In this document: positions 15,882-23,939 of the stretch, piece by piece
How positions within the stretch are numbered: the first letter of the stretch is position 1
How the letters are laid out: every line of letters starts with the position of its first letter
DNA from: an uncultured Prevotellaceae bacterium
Lineage (GTDB): Bacteria > Bacteroidota > Bacteroidia > Bacteroidales > Bacteroidaceae
NCBI GenBank assembly: GCA_902764705.1
Contig: CACWWZ010000024.1
Span: 2,304 to 49,915, forward strand
DNA: 47,612 nt
Reading direction: 5' to 3'
The notes under the pieces: model-generated
The model's database searches: none
What the model saw: only the letters and a program-made list of their open reading frames with translations
Told to the model about the DNA's origin: nothing
Translations under genes and position numbers: made by a program

Positions 15882-16829
15882 CTACCAAATAAAAATATAA
15901 AGAATAGCAAAACGCACTAATCGGATGAGCAGGATAACAAACACCGAAAGATTCTCGACACGGCGATTAATTTTTACCGACAGTTCCATATCGGCAGTAG
16001 TCAATTCACGTTCCTTCGTACCAATATATGGTTTCTCGAAATACTCACCGAAATACGTATGGGGACCACCAAAACGGCAATCAAGGATTCCTGCCAATGC
16101 AGCTTCTGGGTAGCCACTATTAGGACTGGCATTTTGACGACCAAACCAAGTGACAAAAGGCAGGATGCGTATCTTTCCGGATACCAGAAGCATCATCAGG
16201 GCAGTCAGTCTCGACGGCACATAATTGGCAATATCATCAATTCGGGCGGCCCAGCAGCCAAAATGACGATAGCGCTCGGTTTTATAGCCAATCATCGAGT
16301 CGAGCGTGTTCACCATCTTGTAAGTCATCATACCTGGAACTCCCAACAAGGCGTACCAGAACAAAGGAGCAACCACACCGTCGCTCAAATTCTCGGCCAG
16401 CGTCTCCAGAGCAGCAGTACGCACCTCCTGAGCTGACAACTGCGAGGTGTCGCGTCCCACAATGCGTGCAACTTGCCGACGGCCTTCCTCCAACGATCTT
16501 TCTACGGCGCGGAACACTTCACGGACCTCACGGATCAATGTGGTACCAGCCAGACAATAGAATACGAATATCGCCTTCACTGCCATTCCCGCATAGACAG
16601 AGCGAGCATCAATCCATCGCAAGACGTACCAAAAGAAGACAAATGTAACAGCAACCAAGAGGATAGTCACAACAGCCCCCTTGAACTTACGCCAACGGCC
16701 ACGGTTCAATAGCCATTCGAAAAATGCAATTATTTTCCCGAATCCAACTACCGGATGTGGCAACCACAACGGGTCGCCAAATAAGCGGTCGCCCAGCCAG
16801 CCAATCAATAATACCAGAAATGCTTTCAT
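15882..16829 (-). CDS. cobD: Adenosylcobinamide-phosphate synthase
   Basis: This 315-residue integral membrane enzyme (CobD/CbiB) attaches aminopropanol or its phosphate to adenosylcobyric acid in cobalamin synthesis. Recognisable parts are GWLGDRLFGDPLWLPHPVVGFG near the start, the ETLAENLSDGVVAPLFWY segment in the middle and the YKMVNTLDSMIGY motif. I chose ATG 16829 over an upstream in-frame ATG because it gives the usual MKAFLVLLIGW start and a 4-base ATGA overlap with the preceding gene. No other cobalamin gene is in the window. Confidence 0.93.
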   Translation of the reverse strand: MKAFLVLLIGWLGDRLFGDPLWLPHPVVGFGKIIAFFEWLLNRGRWRKFKGAVVTILLVAVTFVFFWYVLRWIDARSVYAGMAVKAIFVFYCLAGTTLIREVREVFRAVERSLEEGRRQVARIVGRDTSQLSAQEVRTAALETLAENLSDGVVAPLFWYALLGVPGMMTYKMVNTLDSMIGYKTERYRHFGCWAARIDDIANYVPSRLTALMMLLVSGKIRILPFVTWFGRQNASPNSGYPEAALAGILDCRFGGPHTYFGEYFEKPYIGTKERELTTADMELSVKINRRVENLSVFVILLIRLVRFAILYIFIW

Positions 16830-17884
16830 GCCAATAGTGTTTGTACAATACGCTCTGCAGTACGCCCATCCCATCTATCAGGAAGCGAGCCGTGCTTCCA
16901 TTCCCCTCCGACCATCGCCGTCAAGGCTTCCTGAAGTTGTTCAACATTCTCACCGACCAAAACGTTTGTTCCTTGCTTCACAGTCTCTATGTGTTCCGTG
17001 TAGGAATTTAATGTAATACATGGAACATGGTTGAAGGTAGCCTCTTCCGCCACATTTCCAGAGTCTGTAATGACGCCCATAGCATGTAAAGTTAAATAAC
17101 CAAATTCTAAATATGACAATGGTTTTATCACATGGAACGAGGACTTCTCGGAAGCCAGCATGTAAGCTTTTCCTCGCAAAGGAGCTATGACGGGAATATC
17201 TCCTGCAACCTGACTGACGGCAGACATCATCTGTTGAAGTTTTTCATTATCCGAAATTAGCACTTTCCTATTGACGGTAAACACCAGGTAATGCCCATCT
17301 TCGATGCCTTCCAAACAAGAAGGATGCTGCCAGCGGTCGTAATTGAAGCGGAGGGAATCCATAAGGACATTCCCAACCATGTATATCTTGCTCATTTCAG
17401 CTCCTTCGCGGGTGGCTATACTACTTGAACCCACGCCTGCAGTAAACAATATGTCACTTAAGCCGTCAATAACTAACCTATTGATTTCCTTGGGCATATT
17501 AATGTCGAACGAACGGGTTCCGGCAACTATGTGAGCTAATCGCAGACCATGTTTCTTAGTCACTATAGCTGCTGCCATTGTGGAAGCCAAATCGTCCACA
17601 ACGATAACCGTATCGGTAATATGATTATCCAAATAGCGCTCAAATTCTGCCATAACCTTTCCCGTCAGTTCATTCAAATTCTCGCAATTGACACCTAAAA
17701 AGACGTCAGGTCTCGACATCTGCAAGTCATCGAACAACGAGGGCTCTAAGGTAGGATCATCTTCACAACCGGCATAAACCAGTTGATATGTGATGGCTTC
17801 CGTACGTTCAATAGTACGGATAATCGGAGCAACTTTCACAAAATTCGGACGAGCCCCAGTAAAAATGCATACGTGTTGTTTCAT
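16826..17884 (-). CDS. WecB-like protein (UDP-GlcNAc 2-epimerase fold) with altered active site
   Basis: The 352-residue protein has the fold-typical landmarks of hydrolysing UDP-N-acetylglucosamine 2-epimerases: FTGARPNFVKVAPI near the start, HIVAG near 118, PKEINR near 131, and TDSGNVAEEA near the C-terminus. Compared with E. coli WecB, Asp95 is kept (D98), but Glu117 becomes V120, Glu131 becomes K132 and His213 becomes N205, and the ERPE motif reads EHIE. Simple epimerase activity is therefore doubtful. Its stop overlaps the cobD start (ATGA), implying coupled translation. It could be a repurposed sugar-nucleotide binder or a divergent enzyme. Confidence 0.8.
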   Translation of the reverse strand: MKQHVCIFTGARPNFVKVAPIIRTIERTEAITYQLVYAGCEDDPTLEPSLFDDLQMSRPDVFLGVNCENLNELTGKVMAEFERYLDNHITDTVIVVDDLASTMAAAIVTKKHGLRLAHIVAGTRSFDINMPKEINRLVIDGLSDILFTAGVGSSSIATREGAEMSKIYMVGNVLMDSLRFNYDRWQHPSCLEGIEDGHYLVFTVNRKVLISDNEKLQQMMSAVSQVAGDIPVIAPLRGKAYMLASEKSSFHVIKPLSYLEFGYLTLHAMGVITDSGNVAEEATFNHVPCITLNSYTEHIETVKQGTNVLVGENVEQLQEALTAMVGGEWKHGSLPDRWDGRTAERIVQTLLA

Positions 17885-17906
17885 AGATGGTGTGTCAATT
17901 ATTCTA

Positions 17907-18032
17907 CTAGGACATGGAAGCAGTGATGGCTTTCGCGCGCACGTTCCTCATTATATTATTATGATTAACTTCCGACAAGTCTGTTCGACGTTGAAGATGA
18001 GTGAAGAAAAACGTATATTTGGCTTGTTTCAT
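17907..18032 (-). CDS. Possible leader ORF, 41 aa, before the WecB-like gene
   Basis: ATG 18032 to two tandem TAG codons (17909-17904) lies within the roughly 170-base untranslated leader of the WecB-like/cobD transcript. The peptide starts MKQAKYTFFFTHLQRRTDLS and continues with an Asn/Arg-rich part (VNHNNIMRN). It begins about 20 bases after the expected transcription start and ends 19 bases before the next ATG. It could be a real micro-protein, a regulatory leader peptide or chance. I do not recognise it. Confidence 0.4.
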   Translation of the reverse strand: MKQAKYTFFFTHLQRRTDLSEVNHNNIMRNVRAKAITASMS

Positions 18033-18057
18033 CTTAATATCCATTAAAAACTTGGTG

Positions 18058-18087
18058 CAAAGATACGAAAAATATATATTTTGCAAA
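18058..18087 (-). promoter_or_regulatory. Promoter for the WecB-like/cobD operon
   Basis: On the minus strand, TTTG (18087-18084), 18 bases, TATCTTTG (18065-18058). The -7 is exact; spacing is slightly short. It is divergent from the HU promoter 60 bases away. Confidence 0.6.
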
Positions 18088-18127
18088 AAAAAAGCCAAGA
18101 ATATTTTCATATCACGCTGAAAATTAG

Positions 18128-18135
18128 TAACTTTG
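18128..18135 (+). promoter_or_regulatory. -7 box of the HU gene promoter
   Basis: TAACTTTG matches TAnnTTTG exactly, 39 bases before the HU ATG. The -33 region holds TTTT rather than a clear TTTG. Confidence 0.6.
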
Positions 18136-18174
18136 CAGTCCCAAATATGATTTTAATAAAAAAACAATACAGAA

Positions 18175-18450
18175 ATGACAAAAGCTGATATCATCAACAA
18201 CATCGCTGAGAAGACGGGTCTTCCCAAAAAAGATATTGCTACTACTGTAGAAGCATTCATGGATGAGATACGCACCTGCATGGCTGAACAGAAAGAGAGT
18301 GTATTCCTTAGAGGATTCGGCACATTTACCATCAAGCACCGTGCCAAGAAAACAGCACGTAACATCTCAAAGAACACCACACTGGTTATTGACGAGCATG
18401 ACATTCCCGCTTTCAAACCTGCAAAGAGTTTTATTGAGAAAATGAAATAA
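18175..18450 (+). CDS. HU-family DNA-binding protein
   Basis: The 91-residue histone-like protein starts MTKADIINNIAEKTGLPKKD and has the conserved GFGTF turn near 44-48 and a basic arm (KHRAKKTARN, about 51-60), the HU/IHF signature that bends DNA. In place of the usual RNP motif the arm reads RNISKNTTLVIDEHDIP, a common Bacteroidetes variant. It sits directly before a 29-residue basic protein gene and rng. The length is standard. Confidence 0.93.
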   Translation: MTKADIINNIAEKTGLPKKDIATTVEAFMDEIRTCMAEQKESVFLRGFGTFTIKHRAKKTARNISKNTTLVIDEHDIPAFKPAKSFIEKMK

Positions 18451-18475
18451 TTCACATTTTAATATTTATCAAATT

Positions 18476-18565
18476 ATGCCAAACGGAAAGAAAAAGAAGG
18501 GCCACAAGATGGCTACTCACAAGCGCAAGAAGAGACTGCGCAAGAATCGTCATAAGAGCAAGTAA
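18476..18565 (+). CDS. Very small basic protein, 29 aa, possible bS22/mS38-type ribosomal protein
   Basis: ATG 18476 to TAA 18563-18565. The peptide starts MPNGKKKKGHKMATHKRKKR and ends LRKNRHKSK. About half the residues are Lys or Arg, with the repeated pattern HKxxTHKRKKRxRxNRHK. That pattern resembles the AURKAIP1/COX24 domain, seen in mitochondrial mS38 and actinobacterial bS22, and a conserved tiny Bacteroidetes protein I remember with almost the same sequence. Ribosome or rRNA binding is inferred. It lies 25 bases after HU and 107 bases before rng. It is too short for most automatic annotation. Confidence 0.75.
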   Translation: MPNGKKKKGHKMATHKRKKRLRKNRHKSK

Positions 18566-18589
18566 GCCTTGGCGAGCAGTAAAAAATGG

Positions 18590-18637
18590 AAGGAGTGTAC
18601 TTTAATGAAGTTTGAAAACTTCGAAGGTACGCTCCTT
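18590..18637 (+). terminator. Hairpin between the 29-residue gene and rng
   Basis: AAGGAGTGTAC (18590-18600) pairs with GTACGCTCCTT (18627-18637) with one G-U pair, and GAAG/CTTC pairs inside. The T tract after it is weak (TTTAAAG), so it may attenuate or act as an RNA processing site rather than stop transcription fully before rng. Confidence 0.6.
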
Positions 18638-18672
18638 TAAAGTAAAAACGGAGTAATAACAAGAAAAGAGAA

Positions 18673-20253
18673 ATGACTAGTGAACTCATCATTGATGTTC
18701 AGCCAAAGGAGATGTCCATTGCCCTTCTCGAAGACAAGAATCTGGTAGAATACCAGAACGAGAAACGCGAGGAGGCCAGCTACTCCGTTGGTAACATCTA
18801 TTTGGGCCGTGTGCGCAAGCTCATGCCCGGACTCAATGCCTGCTTCGTCGACGTAGGCTCTGAGCGCGATGCCTTCTTGCATTATCTTGACTTAGGTACT
18901 CAATTTAGCTCTTACGAGAAATACCTTAAACAGGTACAAAGCGACAAGAAGAAGCTTTATCCTATCGCAAAAGCCACACATCAGCCCGACCTTCCCAAAG
19001 AAGGCAGTGTGCAGACAACGCTCAAGCAAGGCCAGGAAATTTTGGTTCAGGTGGTGAAAGAACCTATCAACACCAAAGGGCCACGTCTGACCTGCGAATT
19101 GAGTTTTGCCGGACGATACATGGTTCTTATGCCTTTCTACGATAAGGTTTCTGTTTCTTCTAAGATCAAAAAAGGCGAAGAACGGGCACGTCTGAAACAA
19201 CTCGTCCAAAGCATACGCCCCAAAAACTTCGGCGTCATTGTACGTACTTCAGCCGAAGGCAAGCGCGTGGCAGAGTTGGACAAGGAAATGAAAGCACTCG
19301 TCAAGCGTTGGGAAGACACGATCACCAAGGCTCAGAAGGCCACCAAGGTGCCACAGCTGTGTTTTGAAGAGACTGGCCGCGCAGTAGCTATGTTGCGTGA
19401 CGTGTTTGACCCCACCTACGATGGCATCTACATCAACGACGAGGACATCTTCAATCAGGTCAAGGACTACGTGTCGCTCATCGCCCCAGACAAACAGGAC
19501 ATTGTCAAGAAGTACACCGGAACCGTACCTATCTTCGACAATTTCAATGTTACCAAACAGCTTAAGTCCAGTTTCGGACGCACCGTGAACTACAAACGCG
19601 GAGCATACCTCATCATTCAACACACAGAGGCTATGCACGTCGTTGATGTGAACTCAGGTAATCGTACCCGTGCAGAAAACGGCCAGGAGGCCAATGCACT
19701 GGAAGTAAACCTCGGTGCTGCCGACGAACTGGCACGTCAGTTACGCTTACGCGACATGGGCGGCATCATTGTTGTAGACTTTATCGACATGAATCTGGCA
19801 GAAGATCGACAGATGCTTTATGAACGCATGTGCAAAAACATGCAGAAAGACAGAGCGCGCCACAACATTCTTCCGCTCAGCAAGTTCGGACTGATGCAGA
19901 TTACGCGCCAACGTGTTCGTCCCGCCATGGACGTTAACGTAGAAGAAACCTGCCCCACCTGTTTTGGTAAGGGGAAAATCAAGTCGTCCATTCTGTTTAC
20001 GGACCAGTTAGAGAGCAAAATTGACCGCCTAGTCAACAAAATAGGCATCCACAAAATCTATTTGCATGTACATCCTTACGTAGCAGCTTATATCAATCAA
20101 GGCTTTTGGTCCATAAAGCGCCAATGGCAGATGAAATACGGTATGGGACTACGTATAGTACCATCGCAAAAGTTAGCATTCCTGCAATACGAATTCTATG
20201 ATAAGAATCGGCAGTTTATCGATATGCAGGAAGAGATTGAAACAAATTCCTGA
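18673..20253 (+). CDS. rng: Ribonuclease G/E
   Basis: The 526-residue endoribonuclease acts in rRNA maturation and mRNA decay. Residues 37-120 form the S1 RNA-binding domain (YSVGNIYLGRVRKLMPGLNACFVD...GSERDAFLHY) with a lysine-rich insert near 85-115 typical of this phylum. The catalytic region has HVVDVNSGNR near 320 and GGIIVVDFIDM near 361, supplying the two metal-binding aspartates. The zinc-link pattern CPTCFGKG is near 424. It lacks the long C-terminal scaffold of E. coli RNase E. The start follows the 18590 hairpin by 35 bases. Confidence 0.95.
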   Translation: MTSELIIDVQPKEMSIALLEDKNLVEYQNEKREEASYSVGNIYLGRVRKLMPGLNACFVDVGSERDAFLHYLDLGTQFSSYEKYLKQVQSDKKKLYPIAKATHQPDLPKEGSVQTTLKQGQEILVQVVKEPINTKGPRLTCELSFAGRYMVLMPFYDKVSVSSKIKKGEERARLKQLVQSIRPKNFGVIVRTSAEGKRVAELDKEMKALVKRWEDTITKAQKATKVPQLCFEETGRAVAMLRDVFDPTYDGIYINDEDIFNQVKDYVSLIAPDKQDIVKKYTGTVPIFDNFNVTKQLKSSFGRTVNYKRGAYLIIQHTEAMHVVDVNSGNRTRAENGQEANALEVNLGAADELARQLRLRDMGGIIVVDFIDMNLAEDRQMLYERMCKNMQKDRARHNILPLSKFGLMQITRQRVRPAMDVNVEETCPTCFGKGKIKSSILFTDQLESKIDRLVNKIGIHKIYLHVHPYVAAYINQGFWSIKRQWQMKYGMGLRIVPSQKLAFLQYEFYDKNRQFIDMQEEIETNS

Positions 20254-20270
20254 TTGTAATCTATCACACT

Positions 20271-21455
20271 ATGGGCACACTGAAGATCATATTCTGGATT
20301 TGTATGTTTCTCGTGTTTTACACATACATCGGATATGGTATGCTACTATGGGTGATAGTAAAAGTGAAACGCTTCGTCAAGGGTAAGGCTGTTCGACCAG
20401 CCTTGCCTGCCGACGAGGATCTCCCTCATGTAACCTTTATGATTTGTGCCTATAACGAACAAGACGTGGTAGACATCAAAATGGAAAATACACACCAGTT
20501 CGATTATCCTCACGACAAGCTACACATCATGTGGGTTACCGACGGTTCGACGGATGCCACCAACGACCGGCTGAGCCGCTACCCCGATGTGGAGATTGTT
20601 TTCAGCCCGGAACGCAAAGGAAAGACAGCAGCCTTGAATCACGGCATCAGCATGGTGAAGACAGAATTCACCGTCATGACTGACGCAAACACAATGGTTA
20701 ATCCAGAGGCCGTTCGCGAGATTGTACGTTGTTTCCAAGATCCGGAGGTTGCCTGCGTGGCTGGCGAGAAACGCGTCATGGCACGTCAGGAAGGTCAGGC
20801 TGCAGCCGAGGGCGAAGGACTCTATTGGAAATACGAGAGTGTGCTGAAGAGACTCGATAGCGAGCTTTACTCTGCCATGGGTGCTGCGGGCGAACTGAAT
20901 GCCATCCGTACCCGTTTTTATAAGCCGATGCCGGAAAATGCCTTGCTCGACGATTTTGTCATGTCCATGCGTATGGTGGACAACGGCTATCGCATTGCCT
21001 ATTCGCCAGAGGCATATGCTATGGAATATGGCTCAGCCGACTTGTCAGAAGAGTCGAAACGTAAACGCCGTATTGCTGCAGGCGGTCTGCAGAGCATCTG
21101 GTGGCTCCGCAAGATGATGAACCCGCTACGCAACCCAGTCGTCGCATTCCAGTTTGTCAGCCACCGCGTGTTGCGATGGAGCATTACTCCCGTTGCCCTC
21201 ATTGCCCTCATTCCTCTCAATGTCTTGCTGGTAATGATGGAAGCGGGCGCCATCTATAACATCATTTGGATCTTACAGTTGCTGTTTTATATGGCTGCGT
21301 TTATCGCATGGATACTGGAACGCAAAGGGCGCAAGAACAAGTTGCTCTACGTGCCATATTATTTTCTGTTCATGAATTTGAACGTTTTCAAAGGTATGAA
21401 GTATCTCTGCTCACACCAAAACAGCGGTGCATGGGAAAAAGCAAAAAGAGGATAA
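20271..21455 (+). CDS. Membrane glycosyltransferase, family 2
   Basis: The 394-residue processive-type glycosyltransferase has one N-terminal helix (about 5-25), a cytoplasmic GT-A domain and three C-terminal helices (about 300-375). Motifs include MICAYNEQ near 59, VTDGSTDAT near 84-92, the TDANTMVNP nucleotide/metal site near 140, and LLDDFVMSMRM near 223 with the catalytic Asp. A QSIWW segment replaces the canonical QxxRW. The product may be an exopolysaccharide or glycan; the substrate is unknown. It starts 17 bases after rng, so it is probably cotranscribed. Confidence 0.88.
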   Translation: MGTLKIIFWICMFLVFYTYIGYGMLLWVIVKVKRFVKGKAVRPALPADEDLPHVTFMICAYNEQDVVDIKMENTHQFDYPHDKLHIMWVTDGSTDATNDRLSRYPDVEIVFSPERKGKTAALNHGISMVKTEFTVMTDANTMVNPEAVREIVRCFQDPEVACVAGEKRVMARQEGQAAAEGEGLYWKYESVLKRLDSELYSAMGAAGELNAIRTRFYKPMPENALLDDFVMSMRMVDNGYRIAYSPEAYAMEYGSADLSEESKRKRRIAAGGLQSIWWLRKMMNPLRNPVVAFQFVSHRVLRWSITPVALIALIPLNVLLVMMEAGAIYNIIWILQLLFYMAAFIAWILERKGRKNKLLYVPYYFLFMNLNVFKGMKYLCSHQNSGAWEKAKRG

Positions 21456-21491
21456 AAATTACAAATTTAAAGATTTTTTCATTTCTTTTCT

Positions 21492-21522
21492 TTTGTGGTT
21501 CGAAGATTTTTTAGTAATTTTG
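21492..21522 (+). promoter_or_regulatory. Promoter of the hybrid histidine kinase gene
   Basis: TTTG (21492-21495), 19 bases, TAATTTTG (21515-21522): exact consensus; the ATG is 28 bases downstream. Confidence 0.75.
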
Positions 21523-21550
21523 CCCACGACTATACACTACAAAGAAAAGG

Positions 21551-22801
21551 ATGATTCAAGACGAACGTGAGACACTATTGCAGAAACTGGCTGAGGCTAA
21601 TTCCAAGCTTCATTCTATTGAGTTGCAATTAGACGCTGCTAACAAGAAACTGAACGAATACGAAGAAAAGGCGAAGAAAGCGGAACAGGCTAGCCGCATG
21701 AAGTCCCTTTTCCTCGCTAACATGAGTCATGAAATCCGTACGCCCTTGAATGCCATAGAGGGATTCTCTCGTGTGATGGCAGAGACCGACTCTCCTGAAG
21801 ACCGTATGAAGTTCATGGAAATCATTGAGAGCAACAACGGTCGCCTGCTCGCACTCATCAACGACATTCTTGACCTGTCGCGTGTTGAGGCGGGAGAAAT
21901 CAGTATCAAGAAGGGAATGACCGATTTGAACGATCTATGTCATAGCCTGCAGAACATTTTCAAGTTCCGTTGTCCCGATAGCTTGCAATTAATTTGGAAC
22001 AAGCCCAATATGAAAGTCACTCTCAATACTGATGCCAACCGCGTCACTCAAGTGATGTCGAACCTCATCGGTAATGCCCTGAAACATACCGTCAAAGGAA
22101 GTATCACTTACGGCTATAGACTCATCAACGATGGCAGTGAGGTGGAGTTCTTTGTGACCGATACGGGTTCAGGTATTGACCCTAGTGACCTTGAAAACAT
22201 CTTTGGCACATACGTTTCCCGAGATGCCGATGCCCAAAACGGATACGGATTGGGACTGGCACTCTGCAAAACAATTGTTGAGAAAATGGATGGTCGCATC
22301 AGCGTACAATCCAGATTGGGCGAAGGCTCTACGTTCCGTTTCGTACTACCCTTCGAAGGTACCATTGGTGGAATGTCGAAGAACAGCCGTACTACCACGA
22401 ATTCACGAACCATCCGTTCTACCACAATGACCAATTTGCAGAATGCACCCATGATATTGGTCGCAGAAGACGAAGACAGCAACTACGAACTCGTACGTAT
22501 CGTTCTCTCCAAGCGCTACCGCCTCTTGCGTGCCGTGAATGGCATTGAAGCTGTAACACTATGTGAAGACGAGCACCCCGACATGATTCTCATGGACATC
22601 CGCATGCCGGGAATGAACGGTCTTGATGCAACACGTATCATCAAAGAAGTCAATCACGATATTCCTGTGGTTGCCCTGTCTGCATATGCCTTCGACGAGA
22701 ACATTCGTGAGGCCAAAGCCGCAGGATGTGACGATTTTATGGCCAAACCTTTCCGCGTAGAAGACCTTTTGGATATGGTTGAAAAATACGTAAAGCGATA
22801 A
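21551..22801 (+). CDS. Hybrid histidine kinase/response regulator without an input domain
   Basis: The 416-residue protein starts with an amphipathic coiled coil (about 5-48), then the dimerisation domain with phospho-acceptor H60 in MSHEIRTPLNAI. The ATPase domain follows, with an N-box near VMSNLIGNALKH and DTGSGIDP and GYGLGLAL boxes. A Ser/Thr/Arg linker leads to a receiver domain: acidic pair in VAEDEDSN, phospho-Asp near 349 in LMDIRMPGMNG, KPF near the end. There is no transmembrane or recognised sensing domain and no output domain, so it is probably a soluble relay partner. Confidence 0.92.
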   Translation: MIQDERETLLQKLAEANSKLHSIELQLDAANKKLNEYEEKAKKAEQASRMKSLFLANMSHEIRTPLNAIEGFSRVMAETDSPEDRMKFMEIIESNNGRLLALINDILDLSRVEAGEISIKKGMTDLNDLCHSLQNIFKFRCPDSLQLIWNKPNMKVTLNTDANRVTQVMSNLIGNALKHTVKGSITYGYRLINDGSEVEFFVTDTGSGIDPSDLENIFGTYVSRDADAQNGYGLGLALCKTIVEKMDGRISVQSRLGEGSTFRFVLPFEGTIGGMSKNSRTTTNSRTIRSTTMTNLQNAPMILVAEDEDSNYELVRIVLSKRYRLLRAVNGIEAVTLCEDEHPDMILMDIRMPGMNGLDATRIIKEVNHDIPVVALSAYAFDENIREAKAAGCDDFMAKPFRVEDLLDMVEKYVKR

Positions 22802-22816
22802 TAATTTGAAACGACT

Positions 22817-23884
22817 ATGGGTAAATTAGCAGTTTATAAGTATATCTCCATGATGTTTCTCGTGGTGCAGTGCATCGTGTCTACATTTACCATTGTAGCA
22901 CTTTTCGGAGGCGATGTGAATCCTGTGGGGCATTCAGCGCGTGCCATGTTGGTTTACATTCTTCCTGTGCTCATTGCTATTAACATCGTGTTGCTTATCT
23001 ACTGGCTGATACGCCGCAAATGGTTTTATGCGCTCATTCCCGTCATCACGATTGCATGCTGTATTCCCTATATCGGCACCCTCATTCAAATAGGTTCTAT
23101 CGACAAAAAAGCCGAAGCCGAGAAGGGGTTGAAGATTGCCACCTACAATGTCGCTATGTTCGGTCGTGAGACGTCAGGATTCCTCGCTCAGGACATACTT
23201 GCCCAGATGCGTCGCCATAAGGTCGACGTTCTCTGTCTGCAAGAGTATAATGAAATCAGTGGTGACAAAAAGAATTCCGAGAGTTACAAGGACTTTTTTC
23301 CCTATATGGCAACTGGTCGTGGCGATATGGTTGTGTTCAGCCGCTATCCCATCAAAGATAGCAAAACCATTCTCTTCGACGATTCCAACCAGAGTGCCAT
23401 GTGGGCAGATATTAATGTGAATGGACAAGAGATACGCGTGTTCAATGTGCACCTGCAGACCACTGGCATCAACGGCACTTTGCATCGCGCCAGCAAGTTG
23501 CAAGCACAAAATCCCTATTCTGACTACAGCGTCAGTAACAGTCGCGTGCTCAATGCCATCTTCGGCAACTACATGCTGGGCATGATGTTCCGTGCCGGGC
23601 AGGCCATTACCATTGCTAACGAGAAACACGCCACCAAGAAACCTAGTATTCTTTGCGGCGACTTCAACGACGTTCCCTACTCTTTCGTTTACAACACTAT
23701 GCTAGGCGATATGGTTGATGGATTTAAAGAGTGCGGCGCCGGCTGGATGTACACCTTTCGTGGACGTAAAGCCGTCCGCATCGACTACATCTTCCACGAT
23801 TCCTTCTTCAAAGGACTCACATACTACAAGGAAGATCTGACCACCTCTGATCACCTGCCAGTATTCATGAAGGTCACTTTTTAA
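22817..23884 (+). CDS. Membrane-anchored endonuclease/exonuclease/phosphatase-family protein
   Basis: The 355-residue protein has three N-terminal helices (about 7-30, 40-62 and 68-90), then an EEP-fold catalytic domain. Visible residues are TYNVAMFGRE near 112, CLQEYNE near 139 (metal-binding Glu), FNVHLQTTG near 210, GDFNDVPYS near 276, and the terminal SDHLPVFM. The substrate could be nucleic acid, a phospholipid or an inositol phosphate; the family alone cannot decide. It starts 15 bases after the histidine kinase and is probably in the same transcript. Confidence 0.88.
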   Translation: MGKLAVYKYISMMFLVVQCIVSTFTIVALFGGDVNPVGHSARAMLVYILPVLIAINIVLLIYWLIRRKWFYALIPVITIACCIPYIGTLIQIGSIDKKAEAEKGLKIATYNVAMFGRETSGFLAQDILAQMRRHKVDVLCLQEYNEISGDKKNSESYKDFFPYMATGRGDMVVFSRYPIKDSKTILFDDSNQSAMWADINVNGQEIRVFNVHLQTTGINGTLHRASKLQAQNPYSDYSVSNSRVLNAIFGNYMLGMMFRAGQAITIANEKHATKKPSILCGDFNDVPYSFVYNTMLGDMVDGFKECGAGWMYTFRGRKAVRIDYIFHDSFFKGLTYYKEDLTTSDHLPVFMKVTF

Positions 23885-23939
23885 GAGCTTCGGTCTCACA
23901 GTCCGTAATTTGCGGTCTGCTAATACATGTTCTCTTCTA

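Noticed and set aside
18001-18174. A cobalamin riboswitch upstream of the WecB-like/cobD operon
   Set aside because: I could not find the B12-box type conserved core or the expected multi-branch pairing in the roughly 170-base leader.
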